A DNA stretch of 64,000 bases, from assembly GCA_026120185.1 (NCBI GenBank), contig JANUWF010002066.1:868001-932000 (forward strand), written 5' to 3'. This stretch comes from Voacanga thouarsii. Lineage: Eukaryota; Streptophyta; Magnoliopsida; Gentianales; Apocynaceae. The notes under the pieces were generated by a model that saw nothing but the letters and a program-made list of their open reading frames with translations, ran no database searches and was not told the origin of the DNA. Shown here piece after piece: positions 23,521 to 34,872 of this stretch (positions are counted from its first letter, which is position 1; every line of letters starts with the position of its first letter). The position numbers and the translations under genes are program-made.

Positions 23521-24200
23521 ATGCATACTCTTATATGGAACATAATGGGTGTGGCTAATAGATTTTCTACCAGAAGATTGAAGAGGCTAATTAGCAAACA
23601 TAAGCTGAATATTTTACCAATTTTGGAGCCAATGATTGTGCAAATCAGATTCACATATATGCACAAAAATTGGGTTTCAGTAATGTTTTTCAAATTGTAC
23701 AGGTAAAGTGTGGCTATTTTGGAGGGACTTTATTGACTCTTCTATTCTTATTTATCATGATCAATTTGTACATCTTAGTCTCACAATGCCCACTGGAGCC
23801 GGTTTTCATTCCACAATTGTTTATGCTTCTTGTACTCGAGCTGGACGTTTCCCTCTTTGGACAGCACTTGTGGAAATCTCTGCGACATTGCAAGGTCCTT
23901 GGCTGGTTGGAGGTGATTTTAATGTCATTACGAAAATGCCCGAATATTCGGGTACCTCAACACCTAATTATGCAGCTATGAAAGATTTTACTACATTTAT
24001 AGATGCTTGTTCTCTTCAAAGTCCACCTTTTACAGGTAGTCAATTTACATTGTTTTGAGGTGGTGAACGGCCTTGTCATGAACGGTTGGACAGAATCCTC
24101 CTAAATTCTTCATGGATTTTATTGGTCTTCTCTACAAAGATGGAGCACCTACACCGGTCTGGCTCTGATCATTCTCCCTTACTGATATCTCTTTTTTTTG
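23521..24200 (+). pseudogene. LINE 3 AP endonuclease domain
   Basis: Starts with the ATG at 23521 and WNIMGVANR, then the catalytic-Glu region (LEPMI), GDFNVI near 23910 and SDHSPL near 24165, the standard L1 endonuclease signature that nicks target DNA to prime insertion. A frame change near 23700 and stops near 24057 break it. Confidence 0.8.
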
Positions 24201-24239
24201 TGGCTCTTGCTATTGGTACTTTTTCTTTCAAGTTTTAGA

Positions 24240-26035
24240 AAATGTGGCTTTGTCACTCATCATTTCATTCAATAGTTGAGTAGGAATGAAGGAAGCCTGT
24301 GGAAGGGAATGGTATGCAAATCCTTCTTGGAAAACTTAATCTAGTCAAATTAGCTCTTCGTTCTTGGAACAAAGAGGTCTTTGGCAATGTCTTCTCTAAT
24401 GTCCAAAAGGCAGAGGATGAGGTTATTCAGGCAGAATCCCGAATTGATCTATCTAACTCGTCTTAGTATAGGGAGCAATTATAAGAAGCTAAGGCTCGTC
24501 TGGCCTTTCATTTAAAAGCGGAGGAGGACTTCTGAAGGGATAAATCACGACTTCATTGGGTGAAAGAAGGCGATTCTATCACAATTTTTTTTCATTCATA
24601 CTGTCAACATCGGAGATCTAATCTTATTATTGCTTCTATTACTGATCTAGATGGTGTAAAGCTGACTCAGCAATCAGATATTGGTGCAGAGGCAGTGAGA
24701 TTTTTCTCTGAGCTGTTATCATGTTCTAATGCATCTCCTTTGGTGTCTCCATTTCTGGATAACATTCCTCAATTGATTTCTGATCAGGATAATATAATGC
24801 TCTCCAAGATTCCCGGTCAAGAAGAGATTAAGCAAGCAGTAATTAGTCACGGTGTTGATAGTGCCCCGGGTCCTAATGGCTTTTTGGGTCATTTCTTCAC
24901 TGCATGTTGGGACTTGATTGCTTCATATGTGGTTAATGTTGTTAGTGATTTATTTACTGGTGCTCCCTTCCCTAAAGGCTTTACTAGCACACTCATTGTT
25001 TTAATCCCTAAAAGAAGTCCTCCTCATTCCTTCAGAGATTTTTGGCCCATCAGTTTGTGCAACTACTGTAACAAGATTGTGACTAAAGTTTTAGCTTCTC
25101 GGCTGGCTCAAGTGTTACCCAAAATCATTTCTCCCAATTAGTTTGGTTTTGTGCAAGGACGAGACATTATGGTCAATATTCTTTTAGCTCAAGAGTTGGT
25201 TCATTCCTTGGATCAAAAATCAAGAGGTGGAAATGTCATCCCCAAATTGGATATGCAGAAGGCCTTTGATCGCATTTCGTGGCATGCCCTTTTGCAAGTG
25301 ATGTCTAAATTTGGTTTTAATCAGCATATTCTTCTTTTGATAAATCACTGCATTTCCAATTGCAGGTTTTCTATCCTTGTTAATGGTCAACCGCATGGGT
25401 ATTTCAAATCCACTAGAGGCTTTTGACAAGGAGATCTCGTTTCTCCAACTCTATTTATCATTGCACAAGAACTTTTTTCTAGAGGTTTGAATCATCTTAT
25501 AGAAGGGGGCGCATTTTATAATGTTCCTCATTCTTGCCCTAATATTTCCCATTTAACTTTCGCAGATGACACAATTATATTCTCTAATGCCTTTAATGCA
25601 GCTCTCATGTCAATCTCAAATGTTCTTTAGGATTATTAGGTTTTCTCTAGCCTGTTTATCAACATCGAGAAAAGAGCCTTTATTGTGTCAGAAAAAGCTC
25701 CACGGGTTGTTATTGCTCATCTTCACCAGATTCTGGGTTTCTCACAGAAGCATCTTCCTTTTTCTTATTTGGGTTGCCCGGCATTCAAAGGAAGAAATAA
25801 AATGATCCATTTCCAACTGGTTCAGGACAAACTGCTTAAATGTACTTAAGGGTGGAAATTCAAATTTTTATTCGATGCGGGGCGTTTGCAACTCATTTGT
25901 TCAGTGATATATTCTATGCCTCTACACATTTTTCACACAATGGAGCCTCTGCAAGTTATTCTAAAAGTGATGGAGAAGAAACGACATTGGAAATCCTAGA
26001 AATCCTTATGTCTTCCTTGGAGTGAGAATGGATTA
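24240..26035 (+). pseudogene. LINE 3 reverse transcriptase
   Basis: After the EN-RT linker the frame has WVKEGDSIT..F, the PGPNGF finger motif (normally PGPDGF), a PISLCN-type box, FGFVQGRDI, the palm LDMQKAFDRISW, the QGDLVSPTLFIIAQE box (preceded by a stop at 25425) and FADDTIIF near 25560, the catalytic Asp pair. Frame is lost near 25610 and later. This copies LINE RNA at the nick. Confidence 0.85.
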
Positions 26036-26199
26036 GGGTTTAGGTCATTATTAGATGTGAGTATGTCATTTGGACTAGGCTTATGGTGGAAGCTTAGGTA
26101 GGGTGGTTCTCTTTGCTCCCAATTCATGCATGCTAAATATAATCCAAGAGGGCTTCATCCTATGTTTTTATCTACCAAATATTCTTCTTCTCGGGACTA

Positions 26200-27082
26200 G
26201 AGAATGATGCTTTGAATTAGGGTGATTGCAGAGGACAATATCAGCTTCAGTCTTAGTAATGGCTCGTCTTCATTTTGGTTTGATGATTGGACGGGTTTTG
26301 GGAAACTTTGTAATTTGAACTTGGTGGTTGTCCAACAAGACCTAAGAGTCTCTTAATGCTTATGTAGTGGTTTTTGGAATGTTAATCTGATCAGGCAATT
26401 GTTGGATCTGAGATTGTTGTATAAAATTACTACCTTATTGCCATATTTTCTTAATTCTGGTGATGATGACACTATGATTTGGAAACTCTCTGAGAATGGG
26501 AGCTTTTCTTCCTCCTCAACTTGGCAAGTAGTTCATCTCAAAGGCAAGACTCTTCTGGCAGCATCAGACATTAGGGATCTCAAAATCCAGCCCTCCATTA
26601 AGGTGTTCTTGTGGAAATTATTCAATGGTATCCTTGCGCTAGATTGTCAACTTAAACATTTGGGGTTTGAGCTTCCATCATGCTGTAATCTATATTGGGC
26701 AGCAGAGGAATCTACTACTCATTTATCTTTTGAGTGCTCTGCGGTGAAGGAATTTTGGGATCTTGCAGCTGCTCATCTCCCTAGACGTCAAACTCCGACT
26801 CGTTGGCGCTTATTTGTCGACTTCTTTAATTGTTGGTGGAGGGGGACATCTTCTGGGATAGTTATCAACCGGCGCTTCTTTGCTATTTCATTATGGGAGA
26901 TCTGGAAGTACATGAACAAATGTAGGAATGATAATCTCCACTTTCAATGTCAAAATCTTTGTCTTGCAGTGGCTAATACTTTTGCAGCTAACATGAAAGT
27001 TTTTCCTGTTAGCTTCTGTGCGGGACTTGAGGACTTTTCTCGATTTTTCCCTATCTCATGGAAGGCTTCAAAGACAAGATAG
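26200..27082 (+). pseudogene. LINE 3 RT C-terminus, zf-RVT region
   Basis: The 227-codon open part from 26399 includes WKLSENGSFS, IKVFLWKLFNG and a Cys/His-type segment ending in HLSFECSAVKEFWD, the zf-RVT domain common to plant L1 elements. The preceding stretch 26035-26398 is the decayed thumb-to-zf-RVT connection. Confidence 0.75.
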
Positions 27083-27530
27083 ATAGAAGCATTCATTTGG
27101 TTGAAGGGAGGATACGATGAGGTCATTCGAAATATAGATGGAGCACGCAAAAGGAATCCCGATTTATCCAGTGTCGGAGGCATTTTGAGATATGGAGACA
27201 GCAATTCGTACGGGCTTTTGCTCAAACTATTGGTTAATCGGATAGTTTCATTGCTGAGCTTTCTGCATTGATCGAGGGACTTCAGTGTTGTCTCAGGCTG
27301 GGTCACTTCGATATTCTAGTACAGTCTGATTGTAAATTGCCAGTACAACAAATTATTGATGGAGCTCGATCGAACTTGAAGGACCTCCAACTTAGATGTT
27401 TTCTCGAGCTACTCCAGCGGAAATTAAGATAATTTACTGTTACTCATGTTTATAGGGAAGGGAATCAGATTGCAGATCAATTAGCAAACTATGCATTGAC
27501 TCAAAATGGGTGATTTACTTTTTCTAAATC
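27083..27530 (+). pseudogene. LINE 3 C-terminal RNase H
   Basis: Frames here give NIDGARKRNPDLSSVGGILR, the start of the plant L1-type RNase H with its first catalytic Asp, followed by weakly recognisable parts of the fold and a VYREGN..AD-like end near 27480 across several frameshifts. RNase H at the ORF2 end is typical of many plant L1 lineages. Confidence 0.65.
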
Positions 27531-27712
27531 TTCAGAGTTACCTAGGCATATTCATGGATTATACCTTATGGACAAGATGCAAGTACCTTTCATTAGATCT
27601 TATTTATAAATAATTTGGAGGTCAGGCTAATGCCCCCCTTCTTGTATTTCCATTTGCTATCTCAGTAAAATTTCCCGCCCATCAGGTGGTTAGCCAAAAA
27701 AAAAAAAAAAAA

Positions 27713-28090
27713 GTTCTGAAAACCAACAATTGTCTAAGGCATGCTTTATCAGAAGGATAAAATGTTGGCCAAATCCGAATCAGGATAGGATATTGAATAA
27801 AGTGGGCCAAGATACTCAATCGAATGCCTTTGCCATGTCAAGCATGAGAATCAAATTTCCACTAGTACTTTCCGTTCGAAAATAACATTTTTTACTTCTT
27901 CCATGGTTGGCAAATTCCCTAAGAATTTATTATCATCAATTGAAACCAATTTAGGGATTGTATAAGAAAATCCAAGAATCTGTTTCCATTGTGCTTTGTT
28001 TGAATACCTTCTACAACCATATGAACACATGCCTGGTGTAGTGTATCATTCTTGGCCTCAAAACTCTCCACATATTAGAGTGTAAAAATA
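27713..28090 (-). pseudogene. LINE 2, RT N-terminal/palm fragment, minus strand
   Basis: Minus-strand translation shows the pre-palm region (VSIDDNKFLGNLPTMEEVKN), an internal gap, then MLDMAKAFD.VSWP and GFGQHFILLIKHALDNCWFS, which continues directly at 22377 on the left side of LINE 3. The part between VKNVIFE and MAKAFD is deleted. The 5' end is not visible. Confidence 0.75.
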
Positions 28091-28305
28091 ATAAAGATTG
28101 TTCATGTCATTACCCTAATTTGGTGAAAGCATAAGAAGAGAAAAAAAAAATCTAAATTAAGTTTCCATGTTTCTATGAAATAGGGGATTGTGAAGTGAAG
28201 CTTTTATTTCTGATTATGTTTCTATATCCTAAAATCTACCATCAGGTCCACATCTGATTGTAAAAGATGATATAGTTTAACAAAGGTGAGATGGTAGATT
28301 TTAGG
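28091..28305. other. Junction spacer with a perfect inverted repeat
   Basis: Unassigned AT-rich DNA between LINE 2 and the pol-less gypsy derivative. The 19-bp arms TATCCTAAAATCTACCATC (28225-28243) and its exact complement (28290-28308) flank a 46-bp loop and end at the breakpoint where gypsy homology starts. Confidence 0.6.
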
Positions 28306-28600
28306 ATAGCAGTGATGATGAGGTCCAGATCCTTAAACCACCCCCAATCCTGGTAATAGATATATGTTCTGACAGTGAAGATAAGGAGATAGCCGTAGAG
28401 CATGTTCCCCACCCTCCTAGTCCCATAGTGGATTTATCAGCAGATAGTGATGACCCGGGGGAGATAGATTATGAGTCTCTACCTAGGCCTTCCTTCGTTC
28501 CTTCTTTCATTTCTCCTCCCCACCGAATCGAGCCCGGAGAGAGTTCTAAGAACCCTGGGAAGGAGCCCATGAAGTCGTTTGCTAGCAGGATTGGGTAGAT
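28306..28600 (+). pseudogene. Leader ORF fragment with SUMO-interaction-like motifs
   Basis: From SSDDEVQI onward this matches residues 42-133 of the intact leader protein at 54830-55297. It keeps two motif cores with only conservative changes: VIDICSDSEDKE and IVDLSADSDD. The N-terminus is lost by the 5' truncation and a TAG (28597-28599) interrupts it, but the C-terminal acidic FEDSDEDY block follows out of that frame near 28650. Confidence 0.65.
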
Positions 28601-28943
28601 TTCTCTAAGAACTCTTGGGAATGGTTATATAAGGTCGACTTTGAAGATTCTGATGAGGACTATAGATGCTAGGAGCTGATATGATCAGGATGCTTATTTA
28701 TTGCTTTCCGTAAACTTCTGTGTTAAGGAATTTCCTTTCTATTTACTGCTTTCATTTCAAAATTTATGTAAATAGGAGTACCTAGAGTACTCTAAGATTT
28801 GAGATTTTTTTTTTTTTTTTTTTTTGCAATTCTTTTTACAAAAACCTGCATATGATTTTCTTTTACCTAAACCTGAATGTGAATGCATGCTCAAAATATT
28901 TTAAACTTGCATGCATACACTCATCATCTGGGTATAATTTAGA

Positions 28944-29748
28944 ATGGCACCTAAGCGCCGTGCAGCTTTAACAAGCAGAATGGTTCCGGGAGCCGATCAA
29001 GTGGTACTGGAAACCGAGATAGCCCAGATGCAACCACCCAATCGGGGTGAAGGGAGTGGTCCGAATATGGGATCGGGGTCTAAAGTTCCAATTGGTGTGT
29101 CATTGGGCCAGGCATGCAGTAAGAAAGCCGAAATTCTGCAGACTCCGACCGAGCGAAGGTACCCTAAGCAAGAAGACGAGTTCCAGACCTTAAAGCAGGG
29201 GAATAACAGTAACTCAATACGCTACTCAACTCACTCGCTTATCCAAGTACTGTCAACGGCTAATAGATTCAGAGCAAAACCGTACTCGGCAGTTCATGAA
29301 GGGATTGAGACAGGAACTTAGAAGGGTATTGGCACCATTACCATCAACGACTTATGCTGCAGCGGTGGAAGCCACAACTCGTACCGAGAATGAGGATAAA
29401 GGTAGAGCAGATAGCAAAGCATCGAACTTATCTGAGCGTGTTACTCCTAAGAAGCCTGCAGGGCAGCAACACGAAAATAAAGGAAAACAAGCATGGACCG
29501 CCCTAGCTGTGGGCACTGCAAATGCAATAACCTGCCATCACTGTGGCAGGAGGGGGCACGAGATGAAGGATTGCTGGTCTAAGAAGGAGAACCAAAAATG
29601 CTATATTTGCAGGGACCCTTCGCATATGAGGAATAACTGTACAAAAATTGGAAGTACCAACCAAGGAAACCCATCAATGCTTGCTCGCTCGGCCAGTCGA
29701 GCCGACATTGGTGGAGCCGCAGAAAGTGAGGATAGGAATCTCAGGTGA
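28944..29748 (+). pseudogene. Gag with two intact CCHC knuckles, core deleted
   Basis: Starts at the ATG 28944 (MAPKRRAALTS, matching the gag start at 55569). After EILQTPTE the capsid core present in the other copy (FLKFQPP...NFMEAFR) is missing; the frame then changes near 29200 and continues in the 29296-29748 frame with RQELRRVLAP. Two knuckles are complete: CHHCGRRGHEMKDC and CYICRDPSHMRNNC, both CX2CX4HX4C, for RNA packaging. The knuckles are better preserved here than in the pol-containing copy. Confidence 0.75.
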
Positions 29749-29932
29749 ATGCCGGAGACCAAATGCGGAGGTACTAGAAGCAGATGCAGCAATACGAGAA
29801 AGTAAGCCTACTATTATGAAGACATTATGATTTATTCTAATCCTGCGCATCGCTATAGCAAATTAGATTGGCCATGTTAATGGGAATGTGATAGATCGAA
29901 ATTGCCCGTGCCCGATGGTCAAGGTTTAGTGG
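29749..29932 (+). other. Junction replacing the deleted pol
   Basis: About 180 bp with no clear protein homology between the gag end and the chromodomain tail. The breakpoint replaces roughly 3 kb present at 56700-60008. Confidence 0.5.
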
Positions 29933-30006
29933 GAGCATCATGGCACGCAAGATGCCGCATGGGAATCAGAAGAGTGGGTTAAGCGGATGCATTCCGATCC
30001 GAAATA
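29933..30006 (+). pseudogene. Chromodomain C-terminal remnant
   Basis: Frame reads EHHGTQDAAWESEEWVKR..., matching the chromodomain end of the 50516 element (EHHGTRDATWETEEWVKR), with a stop at 30004. This shows that the ancestor had a complete pol with chromodomain. Confidence 0.75.
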
Positions 30007-30040
30007 GAAGTATGCATGAATTTCGGGACGAAATTCTTCT

Positions 30041-30053
30041 AAGGAGGGAAGGA
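30041..30053 (+). other. Polypurine tract
   Basis: AAGGAGGGAAGGA directly before the LTR start TGTGAAACCCC; the plus-strand primer of LTR retrotransposons. Confidence 0.75.
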
Positions 30054-30299
30054 TGTGAAACCCCAGTCGAAACCAACCTTAGAGTAAGGGGGTTGGGATG
30101 CATATCATATTTTATTTCATATTTAAATATATTTTTATATGGTTTTATGTGCATTGAATATGTGTTTTATAGTCTAGAGGGCTTGATTGTGATTATTGAG
30201 TGGGAAGGGCAAAATGGTAATTTTTACCTAAGGTGGAAAAAGGGAGATAGCTTGAGGATTGAATAGGAAAATATTTTTAGAGAGGAAATAAGAACAAGA

Positions 30300-30372
30300 G
30301 TTATTGTGGTTTAGTGGTCAGAGCCTTAGAATTGATTCTTGAGGTCTTGAGTTCAAATTTCATTATTAGAGC
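30300..30372 (+). ncRNA. tRNA-like segment in LTR, copy A
   Basis: A box TGGTTTAGTGG (30307-30317) and B-box-like GAGTTCAAATT (30349-30359) lie 42-43 bp apart, as in a tRNA. D-arm-like GGTTTAGTGGTCAGAGC and T-loop TTCAAAT are present. No TTTT follows closely. It is 250 bp into the LTR, as in the other copies. Confidence 0.5.
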
Positions 30373-31992
30373 TATAGCATGATTAAATTTTATTTTTGCT
30401 TGGGAAGTATCATTGTCAGCCTTAGTGGTGATTGGAGTAGGGTAGAGATGTTGTCCTATGAGAGACATGATAGGAGTCTTCAAATCCTACTCTTTTGCTC
30501 TACACAAAATTTCTAAGGGGAATTCATTTCCTCTTGATCCTTAGTTTTTCCTAATTCTCAATTCATTAGTTTGTTCATTGTGTTCAAGCTAATTTTATTC
30601 TAGAAAAATTCCAGCAATGTGTTGTGGCTTTGAAGGTTCAAAATGTCTTAGTAAAAGATATCATATGGACCGAAACAATGGATGAGGGGGAAATATTTCA
30701 AGTGAATTAAATTCCTTAGCCAACTTTCTAAAAATTCACTCTAGCTAGGTTCATTTCCCTTTGTACATAGAACTGAAATTTTTCCAGCTTTGTGTGCCTT
30801 CAAGGTGTCGAAATTCTTGACCATTATTCCCTCCCAAATGCTACTGGAAAATGGCCCTTTTGATCAGCTTAGAATCTGGATTTTTATGGCTATTTTCGGA
30901 CTGCACAAAGATGGTGCAAAACCAGAAAAAAATCCTGTACATCGCTACTTTGGAGGTCCAAAACCAAGCTGATTTTTTCCAGATTTTGTGCAGCAGCTTA
31001 GCCATGTTTTTCCTCCATGAAGAAGGCTGGAAACCAGCCTTGAATACCCCAGAAATTCCCCTTAAAACTCTCTGCAAGTTGGCTGGAAATGGCAGCCGAA
31101 AATCTGCCCAGAAAATTGCTGTTCAGTGAAAACTGTGCAGGAAAAATTTTCCAGCTTTGGTTCCTATTTCTCTTCTAGCCGAAACTCCATCCCTTTTCTG
31201 CAAAAACCACCCTTAAACCTCCATTAACAGAACTCCATTGTCCTCCCAAATTTCTGCACGAAAATCCAGCCATGGATGCCTAAAAGATTTCCAAAAATTT
31301 CTGCAATCATACCTTGATTTGGTTTCCAAAATTCCAGCCACCCTTGTTTAGCAACCTTCCATAATATATCACTCAATTTTCCAGACCTCTTCTTCACCAT
31401 TATGCTCCATAATTTTGGCCACCATAAGCCCCCTTGAACCAGATTTAATCCCACAGAAATTCTGCTCAAACAGTCGACCATGGCAGATTTCCAAAAGCTG
31501 TCCAACAATCAAGATATTCTTGGAATATTTAGTTTCCAAATTCACTTCCTAAAAATATTCTTCAAAGATTGTAACAACTAACCTTTCCTTTTCCCTTCCA
31601 AATCAGAGAATCAACCTCCTAAACCCTACAGAAATTCGTCCACCCCTATCTCTCACAAAAATTCAGCAGCTGCACATTACCATCTCTCGAGTTTCTTCAA
31701 CCTTCAAGAACACACGCTACACCAAGAACACCTACTACTTCCTTTCACCTAATACCTCTCCAAATCACTTCAAACTACCTCTAAAAATTCCAGATTTCAT
31801 CTATTCATTGTTGTGAGTCCATCCGTACCATTTTTAACATCAAACTCCAAAATCCAACTTGCACTTTTGGATAAAAAAACCAGAAATTTCTGTTAAGGTC
31901 AAGAACACCTTCAAGGTAAATTTATTCTAACAACTTCATCTTCTCCAATCTTGATCTCTAGTGAAAGCCTATGTGAATAAGCATGCTAATGG

Positions 31993-32056
<64 letters not shown>
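31993..32056 (+). repeat. (CT)n microsatellite in LTR
   Basis: About 64 bp of nearly pure CT, at the same relative place as in the LTRs at 52411 and 62036. Confidence 0.95.
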
Positions 32057-32058
<2 letters not shown>

Positions 32059-34615
32059 GGCCGAAAATTCCCCTCTCTTGGCCGGATGACTTTTTCTCCC
32101 ATGAACATGCTTTCGCCATCTCCCTTGGACAAAGTTAGACATCTAGGAGTTGAGATCCATTCTAAACTCCTTCAAGGCATTCATCAACCAAGTAAGTGCC
32201 TTCAACCTTTCTTTTAAACTTTAGATTCATGTCTCTAGGATGATGATGATAGTAGGTGGATGGCAATAGGATTTAAGTATATATATATATTGTTGAGATT
32301 GAAGCATGAATGTATGTATGAATATGAAGGAGATGGGATTTATGCATGGATAGATTATCTTGGTCGATTATATGATGATTTGAGATTTAATGCATGTCTC
32401 CATGTCATAGGTAGTATTTGTGATGAAGTATGCTAGATATTATGTCACCTTTGGTGAATAGGATTAATATTCATGTTGGATTATTGAAGCCATGATCTTA
32501 TTTAGGCTAGTAGGGGTTAGATCATGTTTTGATAAATTGAGATCTATGCTTGTATGCATGATTTGATGAATTGAAGGGTTGTATATGTTCATGATTATGG
32601 TTAACTATAGGAATATGATCATGGTCTAGTTGTCCCTAAGCTAAATTTTATTTCATTAATAAAATATTTAATAATATGAATTTTCTATTAAAATTTTGAA
32701 AACCATGGGAAAATGTGGATTTGGTCTTTTATATAAAATAGTGATATTCTAGTCAAATAAATAATAGTTTTTGCTGGAAAATATATATATATATTATTTA
32801 AAATGATAAAATCAATTAAAGCCTTTTATGGAAATAATTATAATTAATAAAATATTTATTACTAAAAATTTAATTATTATCTTTTAATCAAAACCCATTA
32901 AGGATTTGCTTATTATTTTTCAAGCAAGACTCATTAAATTTATTTTCAACAAATTTTAGCTATCAATTATTTTCTAACAACTAAATTATTAATAAATCAT
33001 TATTTTACCTAATACTACCTTGGACCCTTTTTCAAATAAACCATAATTTATTTTTTAGCAAGATTTAAACCTTCAACTTTTTGTACCTATTTCCCAAACT
33101 CTAGTTTTTTTAATATCAAACTAGAATTATTTTATAAACCCTTTTATTTATTATCGAGCCTTAAAGCTTGGGACACTAGGGATATGATTGTAGTAAGTTG
33201 AGTTAGTTTTATTTGAGAAAGTGAGTCTTTGGCTTGAGTTTGATTGTGGTTTGTATTTACCCTATGCGGGTCAGGTCAGCTATTGGAGACCTTTGTTGTG
33301 AGCAAGGATCAAGTAAGCTCCTGCATAAAACCTGTTTGATGCAAAAATGATTTTTTTTATGGCAAGCCAAATGTAGAGTGCATGGACACTCATTTTTGTA
33401 AAGGCAATTGAGGATTATTTCCATTCTCATTTCAGACAAATAAATTATTTACAAATCAAGGGGCGGTTTTACTCAAAACCTAAAACTCTTTCTAAAACCA
33501 TTATTACCCCAAACTTTGGAAAACCTTAATTGCCATTTTCAAGTGGAACTGTGTTTTGTTCATTTTCTCCCCAAGTGGGATATGTTACGTTGAGTACTCA
33601 ATGGGGGTAGGCTGGTAGTACTAGTTTTGAAGAGCAAGAGTGAGTCTTCTGGCAGGAGGCCACCTCTAGAAGATAAGCTCAACTTAGAGAAACGTCAGTA
33701 CTACTTAGTCAAGCCGGTCCGAGCTAGCAGTTTGTTTTATTTCAGTCAAGTGACTATGTTTTGCCGGAATGGACACCCGGTTGTTGTTTGGGTATAGAGA
33801 AAGAGGAGTATCTTACCCGGTAGGCCGATCACCTACCTTTTGTCAGTCTGCACAAAGTGTTAGGCATTCTGACCGGCAGTATGCACAAAGTGTTAGGCAT
33901 TCTGACCGATTATGGGACCCAACGTGTGGTAACCCATAATCCTTTCTTTCGAGTGGTTGATCTTATAAATTATGTATGGCTAGATAAGCCAAAATGCCAC
34001 TCTTGTTTTTGAACATCATTCATTGTTTGCCAGTATTTCTTTTGTCAGTTTGCACAAAGTGTTAGGCATTCTGACCGATTATGGGGCTCAACGTGTGGTA
34101 ACCCATGACCACTTTTATGAGTGGTTGATTTTATTGGGCACTTGTATGGTTTCAAAAAGAGGAAAACACCACTCTTGCTTTTGACTAATATTTATTGCTT
34201 GCCAATATTTCTCTTATAAAGATTTCACACTTTGCATCCACGAACTATTTTCACTGAACACCCAAAGCACACACGGACTTACTGAGATTTCTGTCTCATC
34301 AACTTTTTACCATGAATTCAGGCCGATCCTGCTATTGGGATGAGTAGCTAGTGTTATCTGCCTTGGAAGAGAATGTGTCTTTTGATTTTATGTATTGCTT
34401 TGGGGAGACGAGAGTGGATAATTTTATTTATGGATTTGTTTCCTTTTGGGAATTCATGGATTTATTCTTGGGTTGTAATAAATCTTAAGTTGAAGTATTA
34501 TTTTTATTATTTTTATTCCGCTATTTTATTTGTGTGACCTCGTTATAAAGACCCCTTGTCCTTTGGACGGGGCGACATCCCCAGCCCCGGCGGGCCTAGG
34601 TAGCGGGGTGTTACA

Positions 34616-34872
34616 TATTCACATTTCTGATTCTGCAGTCCACCTCCCATATCTTTGGGTATACACTCTATACTAGCATTATCACTTGAAGTTCTTTCCT
34701 CAAATTTCACACACAATAACAAGGATAAGAAATTTTATGCCTATAATCAAATTCTCTGAAACAATGGTACATGAAGTTGTTATTGTAGACTTTGGAATTA
34801 AGTTCTAGAAAGGCAACATCTTCACTCAAGTTCAACAAACACAAAAAAGAACTACAAACCTACAGTATTTAT
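34616..34872. other. Short spacer, unassigned
   Basis: Between the LTR end and the start of the duplicated locus. No feature recognised. Confidence 0.5.

Larger units (their letters stand above)
22382..27712 (+). mobile_element. LINE 3: plant L1 with RNase H, 5'-truncated, nested in LINE 2
   Basis: Starts inside the DUF4283 domain of ORF1 and runs through zinc knuckle, endonuclease, RT, zf-RVT, RNase H and a 17-A tail (27696-27712). It splits LINE 2: the LINE 2 reading frame breaks at 22378/27717 and rejoins sensibly. Flanks share only TTCT (22378-22381 and 27714-27717), a short target-site duplication. Many frameshifts and stops show it is dead, but all domains are recognisable. Confidence 0.85.
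28306..34615 (+). mobile_element. Pol-less gypsy derivative (gag-only type) with 3' LTR, 5'-truncated
   Basis: Order: leader ORF fragment, gag with two zinc knuckles, a short junction, the last 24 residues of the chromodomain, polypurine tract and a complete 4.56 kb LTR. All of protease, RT, RNase H and integrase (about 3 kb) is missing, and so are the 5' LTR and primer site. Same family as the element at 50516. Gag-only derivatives are known in plants (TR-GAG type). I cannot tell whether this copy moved in that form or was deleted in place. Confidence 0.75.
30054..34615 (+). repeat. Complete Tekay-like LTR, 4,562 bp
   Basis: Begins TGTGAAACCCC and ends GGGGTGTTACA. Collinear with the LTR at 50516-54721 at its two ends, over the tRNA-like segment, the 33.5-34.6 kb block with GTTGAGTACTCAAT, and GGACGGGGCGACATCCCC. 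The middle is diverged. A (CT)n tract sits at 31993-32056. Short frames on both strands are not genes. Confidence 0.85.

Noticed and set aside
30841..31508. Frames of 78-94 codons on both strands
   Set aside because: Inside the LTR at 30054; no start context, no homology, strands overlap.
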